Shown: positions 7,390-14,644, numbered from the stretch's first letter. The stretch is 20,726 nucleotides of DNA from Deltaproteobacteria bacterium (GCA_013152945.1 JAADFL010000122.1:1-20726); one strand, 5' to 3'. Notes: generated by a model from the sequence alone, not told the origin. Numbers and translations are program-made.

Positions 7390-8604
7390 TCAGCCTTCCT
7401 CCTTGAAGTCGGCGACCCTCTGCTCGAGGGTGGCCGTAATTCCTTCTCTAAACCTCGGATCTCTGTACAAAAGTGCATCCAAATTCATCTCTATGGTTAC
7501 AAAATTTTCTTCGTTAAAGGCTCGGTCATCACCCAGGTCATCCAAGATCGAGAAAAGTTCTTTCAACTTTTCTATCGATTGGGGCGCCAACGGTCGCCCG
7601 AGCTTCTTTATTTCGTCTTTGACTTCGTTCAGGGGCTTGCCCCAAAGGCCTTTGTATGTATCCGGATTGCTGCGTCTCTCGATGTCTCCGGCCATATCCT
7701 CAAAGTTGGCCAGTTTTTGCTCGCCGGAATTTTTCCGGGCAAGCGGTTTTTCAAGGGCAAGCTCCAGGGCGGCCGGGATTAAAAGCAAGGCCGAATGTTT
7801 CTCATTTTCCTCAAGGTCTCTTGCGTAAATTTTCGTGTCCTCGTCTTTGTTTCCGGTCCTTTTCTTTTTCGGCAAAGGCCGGTCGATTTGTATGATTTTG
7901 TCGTATATGCCGGCCTTTTTCAGGTCTGGTGCTCTTACAACAGGACAGGTCATCGCCATAAATTGCGCATTTTGACTGCCTGCCTTTGTTATTGTTCGAC
8001 CGACTCCGCCCCATCCCGGAATCAGGCCGATCATGGCTTCGCTGAAACACATGGCAGACCTTGAATCACCTACCAGGTAATCAGCCATCAAGGGAACCTC
8101 TGCCGATCCTCCGAATCTTACTCCGCCCCCGCACACGGCCACTGTAGTTACTATGCGGGATGCACGCCTTATTGCAGAGTACAGGGCCAATCCTTTCTTC
8201 AGCCGTGCATCGGCCCAGTTGTACAGGGCGTCGATTTCTTGTTCTGACGCCCCCCTCTCCTGAAGTTCCTTCCTTTTTTCGTTCGTGCTATCAAGCCTGT
8301 CGAGGCTCTCCTTGAGATCGCCTCCTGCATGAACAGGATCAGTACCGCTGTAAAAGAGCAGGAACTCCAACTTGGAAAGACCTGCATTGAGCCGGTCAAA
8401 GCCTTCCAGGTAGGCATCCAGTGCAGGATTGCCCATCTGGTGCACAGGTGGATTGGAATACGTAAACACTGCACCCTTCATGCCTTTGTATTCAATCTCG
8501 TCCAGCAGCAAATAGGCATCCTGGTCACGCCACTCATGTATATTTGCTATTATTTTGAAATCTTTCAGGATATTTCCTCTTACTACCAGTTCGGAACCTT
8601 TCAT
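7390..8604 (-). CDS. Crotonase-superfamily (enoyl-CoA hydratase/isomerase) protein, long form
   Basis: A 404-residue protein with a crotonase fold, longer than the usual 260 residues. Oxyanion-hole blocks are VHAGGDLKE (91-99) and CGGGVRFGGSAEV (158-170). Glu169 and Glu189 (in FSEAMIGLIPGWGG) align by eye with the two catalytic glutamates of enoyl-CoA hydratases, so water addition is plausible. It does not resemble the ring hydrolase BamA as I recall it. An in-frame TTG at 8622 would add six residues but lies at the predicted transcription start; ATG 8604 has GGGAGG 5 bases upstream and is preferred. It is the first gene of the operon with the GcdA-like and HMGL-like genes. Likely substrates are crotonyl-CoA or a glutaconyl-type CoA ester; this is inference from context. 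Confidence 0.8.
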   Translation of the reverse strand: MKGSELVVRGNILKDFKIIANIHEWRDQDAYLLLDEIEYKGMKGAVFTYSNPPVHQMGNPALDAYLEGFDRLNAGLSKLEFLLFYSGTDPVHAGGDLKESLDRLDSTNEKRKELQERGASEQEIDALYNWADARLKKGLALYSAIRRASRIVTTVAVCGGGVRFGGSAEVPLMADYLVGDSRSAMCFSEAMIGLIPGWGGVGRTITKAGSQNAQFMAMTCPVVRAPDLKKAGIYDKIIQIDRPLPKKKRTGNKDEDTKIYARDLEENEKHSALLLIPAALELALEKPLARKNSGEQKLANFEDMAGDIERRSNPDTYKGLWGKPLNEVKDEIKKLGRPLAPQSIEKLKELFSILDDLGDDRAFNEENFVTIEMNLDALLYRDPRFREGITATLEQRVADFKEEG

Positions 8605-8625
8605 GGCAACCTCCCGGGCCAAGTG

Positions 8626-8654
8626 AATCTAGCGAAGCATCCTGCAGGAGTCAA
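8626..8654 (-). promoter_or_regulatory. Sigma70-type promoter of the crotonase-gcdA-lyase operon
   Basis: On the minus strand, -35 TTGACT (8654-8649), a 17-base spacer and -10 TAGATT (8631-8626). The predicted start near 8619 leaves a leader of only about 15 bases before ATG 8604, just enough for the GGGAGG site. This excludes the upstream TTG as start. Confidence 0.6.
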
Positions 8655-8663
8655 TGACCTGAT

Positions 8664-8692
8664 TTGTATTTCTTTGCAGAAAACAATAAAAT
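8664..8692 (+). promoter_or_regulatory. Candidate promoter of the smr-domain gene
   Basis: -35 TTGTAT (8664-8669), 17 bases, -10 TAAAAT (8687-8692; five of six consensus positions). It is back to back with the minus-strand promoter at 8626-8654. A start near 8699 would fit translation from ATG 8727 and rule out the in-frame TTG at 8664, which is itself the -35 element. Confidence 0.45.
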
Positions 8693-8726
8693 TCCGGAAA
8701 GCGGAGAGAAAGAAGAAAAGATCAAG

Positions 8727-9380
8727 ATGGCAAGAAGGAAAAAGAAAAAAAAGAATTCTTTTCCGGCTTTAGTCGAAGAAAAGGAAAAGAACACGATTCC
8801 GGACCTTAAATCACAGGATGCAGAGTTTCTCGAAGCCATGAGGGGGATCGATATCATTCGGCCTTTGGAAAAATTTCGTTCAAAAGCTAAAAACGATACA
8901 AAAAAGAATGGCAATGGGACCGTTGGTGATAAGATCCTTGAACAAGATGCCGAACTTTTCCAAAGGGCTGTACACAGCCTTGACCAGCACACGATCGAGT
9001 CGATTACCAGAGAAAAAGACCTTTCAGAAGAGAACTTCAAAAAAGACGGATTCAGGGCGAGACCGGTCAGATCCAGGCTTTCAAGGACGAGCCGGCCCGG
9101 AACCGAGTTAGACCTTCATGGAATGCACAAGGCTGAGGCCATTCCATTGTTGCGTTCCTTTTTAGACCGGGCAAGAAAAAGAAAAGAGAGGGTCGTTCTT
9201 GTAATAACCGGTTACGGGAAACATTCGGATATGCACGGGCCTGTATTGAAAGAGGCGGTGGAAACCTGGGTAAAGGACAAGGAGGGGTCACAACTGGTGT
9301 CAGAAATATACACTGCTCCACAAGAAGACGGAGGTCCCGGCGCATTCTATCTCTTTTTAAAGCCTCTCGAGAAAATCTAG
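8727..9380 (+). CDS. Stand-alone Smr (MutS2 C-terminal type) domain protein
   Basis: A 217-residue cytoplasmic protein. The first 120 residues are highly charged and lysine-rich, starting MARRKKKKKN, with no recognised domain. The C-terminal part is an Smr domain: ELDLHGMHKAEA (127-138), TGYGKHSDMHGPVLKEAV (161-178) and GGPGAFYLFL (202-211). Smr domains bind or cleave nucleic acid; small stand-alone Smr proteins are known, some acting in ribosome rescue or RNA cleavage, but the role here is unknown. The usual HGKG block reads GYGKHS, a moderate deviation. ATG 8727 is chosen because the TTG at 8664 overlaps the promoter; a GGAGAG motif lies rather far upstream (8703-8708). It is divergent from the crotonase operon and convergent with the next gene. 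Confidence 0.85.
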   Translation: MARRKKKKKNSFPALVEEKEKNTIPDLKSQDAEFLEAMRGIDIIRPLEKFRSKAKNDTKKNGNGTVGDKILEQDAELFQRAVHSLDQHTIESITREKDLSEENFKKDGFRARPVRSRLSRTSRPGTELDLHGMHKAEAIPLLRSFLDRARKRKERVVLVITGYGKHSDMHGPVLKEAVETWVKDKEGSQLVSEIYTAPQEDGGPGAFYLFLKPLEKI

Positions 9381-9411
9381 CCAAATAGGCAAGTGAAAAC
9401 GCAAGAAGAAA

Positions 9412-9861
9412 TCATTTTTCGATGTAATATCTGTCTATCAATCCAGCAAGACCCGGAACCGCCTGTGTCACATGATGCACCGCACTCGAACGCAGCTTGT
9501 TGTACATGTTTTCAAGAACACGGTGTTTAGTTGATCGGGCCCGCCTGTCTGTTACGCCAATGAGAGCCTCGGCAACAGGCTCAGACCTGGATTCCATATA
9601 TGAGCCAAAGGTTCCCTTTTTTGTCTTCAAATAATCATTGTGGAATGGTTCAAGGGCTTCGAGAAACTCGTCCAGCATGTCATCTACCGCCATCCTGGCG
9701 GCATTGGGACTCAAACTTTTCAAGACCTTGTAACCGGCCTTTACAGCCATCCCGCTCAATCCCCCCTTGCTCTTAACCTCTTGTTCCAGGAGTTTTACAC
9801 AATCATCCAGTATTCGCTCCCGTTCCTTTGGCAGGGGCAATTTTTCAACCAAGCTTGACAT
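9412..9861 (-). CDS. DUF6918-like small protein of unknown function
   Basis: A 149-residue soluble protein without signal peptide or membrane segment. The run KSKGGLSGMAVKAGYKVLKSLSP (about residues 31-53), followed by a helix ending in LEALEPF, resembles DUF6918 proteins as I recall them, in which an SGxAVKxxYxxxKxxxP stretch precedes a region where many identical subunits might pack. No catalytic motif is visible. GGAGGAGG lies just before ATG 9861. It is transcribed alone, convergent with the smr gene, from the candidate promoter at 9892-9920. Family assignment is from memory of the motif; function unknown. Confidence 0.6.
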   Translation of the reverse strand: MSSLVEKLPLPKERERILDDCVKLLEQEVKSKGGLSGMAVKAGYKVLKSLSPNAARMAVDDMLDEFLEALEPFHNDYLKTKKGTFGSYMESRSEPVAEALIGVTDRRARSTKHRVLENMYNKLRSSAVHHVTQAVPGLAGLIDRYYIEK

Positions 9862-9891
9862 ATCATCCTCCTCCTAGGTCCCGGCATGATG

Positions 9892-9920
9892 TAGATATCA
9901 GAGCCCGGGCCGGCGGTCAA
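9892..9920 (-). promoter_or_regulatory. Candidate promoter of the DUF6918-like gene
   Basis: Minus-strand -35 TTGACC (9920-9915), a 17-base spacer and -10 TATCTA (9897-9892). The -10 is weak (three of six), but the spacing and distance to ATG 9861 are right. Confidence 0.4.
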
Positions 9921-10083
9921 ATATTCCACGGGATATGCATGGCTTGTTGGTCAACAGGTTTCTTTAAATAGCTATGAATTCTGCACGCCGGTATACTGCG
10001 GCTTGACCACGTCGCCGCTCCAGACTAGGCTCTGGTGTCATTGAAACAGTAACGGCATGATTTAAGTAAACGGAGATTCGAAC

Positions 10084-11565
10084 ATGAAAGAAAACAATAT
10101 CTCCAGGTACCAAGCGTTGTTTGTAGCCGCCTGTATTTCAACGATCATCGTAACCGCCGGAACAGGCAGTGCTTCACAGGAGGCACGAAAGGATCGTGAA
10201 GGCATTCAGGGCATGAGTCTCAATGATTGCTTGAAATACGCCTTGGAACACAGCCCTGCGCTGGATGCGGAACATGCCGGAGTGGAAGCAATGGAGGCCA
10301 AGAGGTTGCAGGCGGTCTGGTCCTGGATTCCCAGGATATCAATAAGTTCTATCCTGGCCGGGCCTACATCCAAGGCAGAGCTTGCTTATGACCCTGTTAC
10401 AAGGAGTCGCGATCCTTCGAAAACCGGGTCTGTGGCACTCGACCAGGCATCGGGTGACGGCGAGCTGAACTATGGAGAGGAAGTAGGAGTCATGTGGCGA
10501 TTCGGTATTCAGGCGGTCATGCCCATCTACACTTTTGGTAAGATATCCAGCCTGAAAAAGGCTGCTGAAAAAGGGCTAGAGGCTGCAATAGATTCAGAAG
10601 CCATGAAAAAACAAAAATTGAAAAGGGACATAAGGAAAACATTCTTTGCATACCAGGCGGCCAGGGAAATTCTTGCTGTACTGAAAGACGGCTCGCGCAA
10701 GCTCGACCAGGCCGAGCAAAAGGTCTCAGATTCCCTGGATGAAGATGAAGACACATATTCCGAGACCGACCTCTTCAAAATCCGCGTGTACGGGGCAGAG
10801 GTCAAGGCCAGGGTTGCGGAAACCAAAAAGATGGTAGCCATGGCCGAAGAAGGCATGAAATTCTTGTTGGGCTGGCCGGGCAGACAGCAACTCGTCTTGG
10901 AACACGAAGACCTGTCAGAGGAAAAAGAGGTGTTGCAGGACCTGGATACTTTACTGGGCCTGGCCAGGAAGGAAAACCCGATTGCAAAGGCTGTCACCTG
11001 CGGCCTGGCTGCAAAAACTCAAATCGTGTCCAATAGAACCGCGAATTTTTTTCCGGACCTGTACCTTGCCGGCGGCTTCAATTACTCTGTTGACACGGCG
11101 GCGCAGGATCTGCACAACCCGTTTCTGTATGATAACCGCAACTTTAAAAGCGCGGGAGCTTTCATTGGACTCAAGTGGAACATCGATTTTCCCATGCTTA
11201 TTGGCCGGCTGAAAGAGGCACAGGCGGAATTGAAAAAAACTGAAGCCGCAAGAAAGATTGCTTTGGAAGGTCTTTCTCTCAAGGTCAAGGAGGGTTACCT
11301 GGAAACAAAGAGGGCCGCCGCTGCATTGGTTGCATACAAGAAGGCCCGGAAGGCTGGCAGGAGCTGGCTGGTATCCGCGACTCTGAACTGGGGCGTGGGC
11401 ACGCTGGAGGCAGACGACTTCATCGATGCCATAAAGGCCTATTCTGTGGCAGAGATTGCATATACCAAGGCATTACTCGAATACCACGATTCATTGGCTG
11501 ACCTTTTGTTCAGGGTAGGTGTTGAAAAAGGTATACGAGCCGACAACAGAGGGAAACAAAAATAG
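10084..11565 (+). CDS. TolC-family outer-membrane efflux protein
   Basis: A 493-residue exported protein. Residues 1-30 form a signal peptide (hydrophobic ALFVAACISTIIVTAG, cleavage likely near the SAS motif). MSLNDCLKYALEHSPALDAEHAG (44-66) is the typical opening of OEP/TolC repeats, followed by long alpha-helical stretches and a second OEP half ending in KALLEYHDSLADLLFRVGVEKG. Such proteins trimerise as outer-membrane channels linked to efflux pumps or type I secretion. No inner-membrane pump or adaptor gene is adjacent, so the partner is unknown. GGAG (10072-10075) lies 8 bases before ATG 10084. The gene stands alone in its orientation block, with a 221-base gap before hpf. Confidence 0.88.
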   Translation: MKENNISRYQALFVAACISTIIVTAGTGSASQEARKDREGIQGMSLNDCLKYALEHSPALDAEHAGVEAMEAKRLQAVWSWIPRISISSILAGPTSKAELAYDPVTRSRDPSKTGSVALDQASGDGELNYGEEVGVMWRFGIQAVMPIYTFGKISSLKKAAEKGLEAAIDSEAMKKQKLKRDIRKTFFAYQAAREILAVLKDGSRKLDQAEQKVSDSLDEDEDTYSETDLFKIRVYGAEVKARVAETKKMVAMAEEGMKFLLGWPGRQQLVLEHEDLSEEKEVLQDLDTLLGLARKENPIAKAVTCGLAAKTQIVSNRTANFFPDLYLAGGFNYSVDTAAQDLHNPFLYDNRNFKSAGAFIGLKWNIDFPMLIGRLKEAQAELKKTEAARKIALEGLSLKVKEGYLETKRAAAALVAYKKARKAGRSWLVSATLNWGVGTLEADDFIDAIKAYSVAEIAYTKALLEYHDSLADLLFRVGVEKGIRADNRGKQK

Positions 11566-11658
11566 TAATCGTTTTTTCAATTCATGTACTATAACAATCA
11601 ATATTATTTAATAGCAAGGGATAACGAAATATATGTTTTTAAACTTACCTGTTCCAGG

Positions 11659-11687
11659 TTGACATTGGACCCGATAAACCTTATAAA
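11659..11687 (+). promoter_or_regulatory. Near-consensus sigma70 promoter of hpf
   Basis: -35 TTGACA (11659-11664, perfect), 17-base spacer, -10 TATAAA (11682-11687, five of six). Predicted start is near 11694, giving a leader of about 93 bases that contains the hairpin at 11736-11762. It is the strongest promoter in the window. Confidence 0.75.
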
Positions 11688-11735
11688 TATAGATGATGGT
11701 GTATGGATTGTGGGTAATTGAGGGGCATAAAAATC

Positions 11736-11762
11736 AGATTCTGGTCCAGGTTTCCAGAATTT
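11736..11762 (+). promoter_or_regulatory. Leader hairpin before hpf
   Basis: AGATTCTGG (11736-11744) pairs with CCAGAATTT (11754-11762) over nine base pairs, one of them G-T, around a 9-base loop. It ends 12 bases before the ribosome-binding site AAAGGAG (11775-11781). It could stabilise the mRNA or modulate translation; only a short T-run follows, so it is a poor terminator. Confidence 0.5.
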
Positions 11763-11786
11763 TCCACACAGGACAAAGGAGTTGTC

Positions 11787-12107
11787 ATGCAAATGAATCT
11801 TCGTTTCAAAGGCATGGAGTCCACAGATGCTCTGAAGGACTATTTCAAGGAAAGAATAGCCAAGGTTAAAAAGCACGTTCCGGTCAATACAGTGATGAAT
11901 GTAACGTTGGCAAAGGAAAAGGTACAGGGGCAGGTTGAGGTCAGCTTTCGCTATAATGGAAAGAGTATAGTTGCTGCAGAACGTTCGGAAGACATGTACA
12001 ATGCCATCGATACGGTTGTAGATAAAATTTCAAGACAGGTGGCCAAGGCCAAGGAAAGAGCAAGGAGCAGGACTTCGAATACTATTCGCGAGATCAGCAC
12101 TTCCTAG
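11787..12107 (+). CDS. hpf: Ribosome hibernation promoting factor (short HPF / RaiA family)
   Basis: A 106-residue cytoplasmic protein of the HPF/YfiA family, which binds in the 30S decoding region and stores ribosomes inactive during stress. The opening MQMNLRFKGMESTDALKDYFKERIAKVKKHVP, the beta-strand VQGQVEVSFRYNGKSIVAAE and the helix DMYNAIDTVVDKISRQVAKAKER are typical. It lacks the C-terminal dimerisation domain of long HPFs, so it is a short form. AAAGGAG lies 5 bases before ATG 11787; the in-frame TTG at 11718 is too early and has no such site. Transcription is probably from 11659-11687. It is usually linked to rpoN or the PTS in proteobacteria, but here it stands alone and converges with secG. 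Confidence 0.92.
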   Translation: MQMNLRFKGMESTDALKDYFKERIAKVKKHVPVNTVMNVTLAKEKVQGQVEVSFRYNGKSIVAAERSEDMYNAIDTVVDKISRQVAKAKERARSRTSNTIREISTS

Positions 12108-12255
12108 AGATAGCTGTTTTCTGGTACTTCTCGTCAATCCAGCGAAAAAATATTTTCTATTTTACTGTTCCGGTTGTGGAACTTATCTGAAATAAGAAAA
12201 GCATTGCCACAATATCAAGATGTTTAAAAACTATTTTATTTAAGCAGTCCGCAAA

Positions 12256-12813
12256 TCACTTTTTTGCTGGTTTTTTAACTGGTTTGTCTCCCTGTTTGAC
12301 TGCCGGCTTAGATAAGTTATTTTTCTTGGCCTGGTTTGCATCTGTTTTCTTTGTTGAACTTTCCATGACAGGCGCTTTTTCCTTGGCAGGTGTGGTGATA
12401 TTTTCTTTGTTGCTTTCCTTCCCGCCGGATCCTTTAGTTTCTTGAGCCATATCCTGGCCTTTTGCCTGACTCGCCTCTCCTTGCACCTGCTTTTTCGTCT
12501 CGGCCGTTTTTTCGCCTCCCCTGTCCACCACCTCGTTGACCACTTTCTTCTCTCTTTCTTCAAGATTTTTGAATTCATTGTTGCTTGAAGAAGACAAGTA
12601 TGCAAGCAGAATAGAATTCCCCATGAAGAGAATGGCAGTGATCGTAGTGAGCTTGCCGATAAATGTCTGTGCTCCCCTTGCGCCGAACATGGTCTGGGTA
12701 GAGCCTCCGCCGAATGCCGCTCCCATGTCTGCACCCTTGCCGGATTGGAGCAATACCACGAGAATCAGAAAAAAACATAGAAACACCTGGAAGATTGCCA
12801 GAATGGTGTACAT
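12256..12813 (-). CDS. secG: Preprotein translocase subunit SecG with long basic tail
   Basis: A 185-residue inner-membrane protein. The first 75 residues are a standard SecG: transmembrane helix 1 (about 3-23, ending VVLLQSGKGADM), the conserved loop GAAFGGGSTQTMFGARGAQTFIGK, and transmembrane helix 2 (about 55-73). SecG assists SecYEA in protein export. Residues 80-185 are a hydrophilic, probably disordered tail rich in Lys, Glu, Gln and Ala, ending KPVKKPAKK; E. coli SecG has only about 110 residues in total. GGGAGG lies a few bases before ATG 12813. The upstream neighbour on the other strand is tRNA-Leu(GAG); triosephosphate isomerase, often beside secG, is absent. Confidence 0.93.
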   Translation of the reverse strand: MYTILAIFQVFLCFFLILVVLLQSGKGADMGAAFGGGSTQTMFGARGAQTFIGKLTTITAILFMGNSILLAYLSSSSNNEFKNLEEREKKVVNEVVDRGGEKTAETKKQVQGEASQAKGQDMAQETKGSGGKESNKENITTPAKEKAPVMESSTKKTDANQAKKNNLSKPAVKQGDKPVKKPAKK

Positions 12814-12867
12814 CTTTTCCTCCCTGGCCCATGACGGAAATACATCCCGTCCTCGAAAAAGATTATA

Positions 12868-12897
12868 AAACTAATCGTCCGGACCGGGATAAGTCAA
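12868..12897 (-). promoter_or_regulatory. Candidate secG promoter
   Basis: Minus-strand -35 TTGACT (12897-12892), 18-base spacer, -10 TAGTTT (12873-12868). A perfect TATAAT (12867-12862) directly follows but is too far from this -35. Transcription would start about 45-50 bases before ATG 12813. Confidence 0.4.
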
Positions 12898-13017
12898 CAA
12901 GAAAATCTTTGCAAAGAGAAAGATAGTCCTTGTAACCTTGTTTTAATTGTGCTAGGCAATCTTGCTTTTTGTTTTGTGCTTTTTGACGGCAAAAAGTTCT
13001 TTTAGGCGACAACAGAT

Positions 13018-13104
<87 letters not shown>

Positions 13105-13114
13105 TTAGATTGCT

Positions 13115-13180
13115 ACAGCGGTCTGGATACGAGGAGGACGATTTTTATTCGTCTTACTTCCTGGTATCAAGTACCGCTGT
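13115..13180 (+). terminator. Long imperfect hairpin between tRNA-Leu and pfp
   Basis: Arms pair in register over 66 bases: ACAGCGGT (13115-13122) with ACCGCTGT (13173-13180); GATAC (13126-13130) with GTATC (13164-13168); AGGAGG (13132-13137) with CTTCCT (13157-13162, one G-T); ACGA (13138-13141) with TCGT (13149-13152); loop TTTTTAT. Small internal loops separate the blocks. Four T (13180-13183) follow. It may terminate the tRNA transcript, attenuate pfp, or be a small structured RNA; the T-run is short for an intrinsic terminator. It ends 21 bases before the pfp start codon. Confidence 0.5.
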
Positions 13181-13201
13181 TTTCGTACATGGAGGCTCAA
13201 A

Positions 13202-14644
13202 ATGGCAAAGAAACAAGTTGAAAGCAGGTCTGGAAGTAGAAGCTACAGAGTTAAAAAGGGGACAAGTGGGCCAAGACAAGTAAAGAGAAGCACCCCTGCC
13301 AAGAAAAAGTCTTCGCATCAAACCACGTACAATGGCGGCAACGGCCTCGACCACCTGGGGTTTCAAGAATCCCTTGACAGGGTTGCAATCCTATTTTCCG
13401 GAGGACCTGCACCAGGAGGAAATGCAGTCATAAGTGCATTGGCGACACAGTTTCTCAACGACGGCGTAAGCGTGGTGGGTCTGCTCAGGGGTTTCCAGTA
13501 CTTGCAGCAGTTCGATCCACGTCAAGGCAAGGTAATGGTTGAGGGCGAGCATTACATGGATCTCAAATTGGGCCATGTCACCGGCATCCGTCACCTGGGA
13601 GGCACCATATTGAAAACATCCAGGGCCAATCCAGGCAAGGTCGAAGGTAACGAGATAAAAAAGTTGTCGGATCTAAAAGACCCTGCCAAGACGGATGGCT
13701 TGAGAAGGGTGATAGCGGCATTGAAGAGGCTTCGCATAGACGCTCTTGTGACAATAGGCGGTGATGACACCTTGAAGACGGCAAATTACCTGCGGCACAT
13801 GGGCGTCAACGTGGTTCATGTCCCAAAGACAATAGATAACGACTACTACGGTATATCCTGGACCTTTGGTTACTTCACCGCCATAGATGTCGCCAAGGAC
13901 CTGATTGTCAACCTGTACGCTGACGCAAGGAGCACGAATAGTTATTTCCTGGTCGAGTGCATGGGTAGGAAGTCAGGTTGGTACACATATGGAGCCGGTG
14001 TTGCAGGGTTGGCGGTTCGCATGGTGGCGGTTGAGGACATTAAGGGAAAACTTGATGTTGAACGCCTTGCAGTGGACTTAACCAATCTCATTATACAAAG
14101 GGAGCGTATGGGCAAGAAATACGGTGTAATTGCGGTTTCCGAAGGCCTGGCGGACCTGTTGCCGGAGGGTGAGAAACCCCAGCGTTTCGATGAACATGGA
14201 AACGCAGTCTTGAGTGACGCAAAGATATCGAACAGGCTGGCCTATGCCATGGAGGCCGAGTACAAGAGAATAACCGGACGGCGGAGGAAGATAGTTCCCA
14301 AGCTTGTCGGGTACGAAACCAGGTCCGCGCCCCCTTGTGCCTATGATGTGCTTCTAGGGAGCCAACTCGGCATGGGGGCGTACCGACTTGTAAATGAAGG
14401 TAGGTTCGGCCAAATGGTGAGTGTGGGTGAAAACCTGCAGATAGAAGCAATTTCATTCGACGAGTTGATCGATCCAAAGACCCTGCGTGCCAGGGTGAGG
14501 TTCGTTCCTACCAACGGTGATTTCTACAAGCTCAAGCAGGCCCTTGAATTCAGGGCAAGAACCGAGCTGTTCGAGAACGGCGAAAGAGTCGAAAGCGCTG
14601 TTTTCGGAAATGAACACGGCAAAAGGAAGTACAGACAAGTCTAG
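13202..14644 (+). CDS. pfp: 6-phosphofructokinase, pyrophosphate-dependent type
   Basis: A 480-residue phosphofructokinase of the cytosolic glycolytic family (fructose 6-phosphate to fructose 1,6-bisphosphate). Core motifs are FSGGPAPGGNAV (65-76), IGGDDT (185-190), VPKTIDND (207-214), TFGYFTA (221-227) and MGRKSGW (254-260). Asp189 in GGDDT, where ATP enzymes have GGDG, and Lys209 in PKTIDND, where ATP enzymes usually have Gly, are the accepted marks of pyrophosphate as phosphoryl donor, which also makes the reaction reversible. An N-terminal extension of about 58 residues, rich in Lys, Arg and Ser, precedes the core; its role is unknown. GGAGG (13191-13195) lies 6 bases before ATG 13202. 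It lies 21 bases after the long hairpin and is followed 76 bases later by a YihY-family gene. Confidence 0.92.
   Translation: MAKKQVESRSGSRSYRVKKGTSGPRQVKRSTPAKKKSSHQTTYNGGNGLDHLGFQESLDRVAILFSGGPAPGGNAVISALATQFLNDGVSVVGLLRGFQYLQQFDPRQGKVMVEGEHYMDLKLGHVTGIRHLGGTILKTSRANPGKVEGNEIKKLSDLKDPAKTDGLRRVIAALKRLRIDALVTIGGDDTLKTANYLRHMGVNVVHVPKTIDNDYYGISWTFGYFTAIDVAKDLIVNLYADARSTNSYFLVECMGRKSGWYTYGAGVAGLAVRMVAVEDIKGKLDVERLAVDLTNLIIQRERMGKKYGVIAVSEGLADLLPEGEKPQRFDEHGNAVLSDAKISNRLAYAMEAEYKRITGRRRKIVPKLVGYETRSAPPCAYDVLLGSQLGMGAYRLVNEGRFGQMVSVGENLQIEAISFDELIDPKTLRARVRFVPTNGDFYKLKQALEFRARTELFENGERVESAVFGNEHGKRKYRQV

Noticed and set aside
10005-10031. TTGACC and TAGGCT as a promoter for the TolC-family gene
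   Set aside because: The spacer looks too short for a normal sigma70 promoter and the -10 is weak; not listed as a feature.
12979-12996. Perfect 7-bp hairpin upstream of tRNA-Leu as a terminator
   Set aside because: The stem is almost entirely A-T and no gene ends upstream on that strand; kept only as a note in the tRNA entry.
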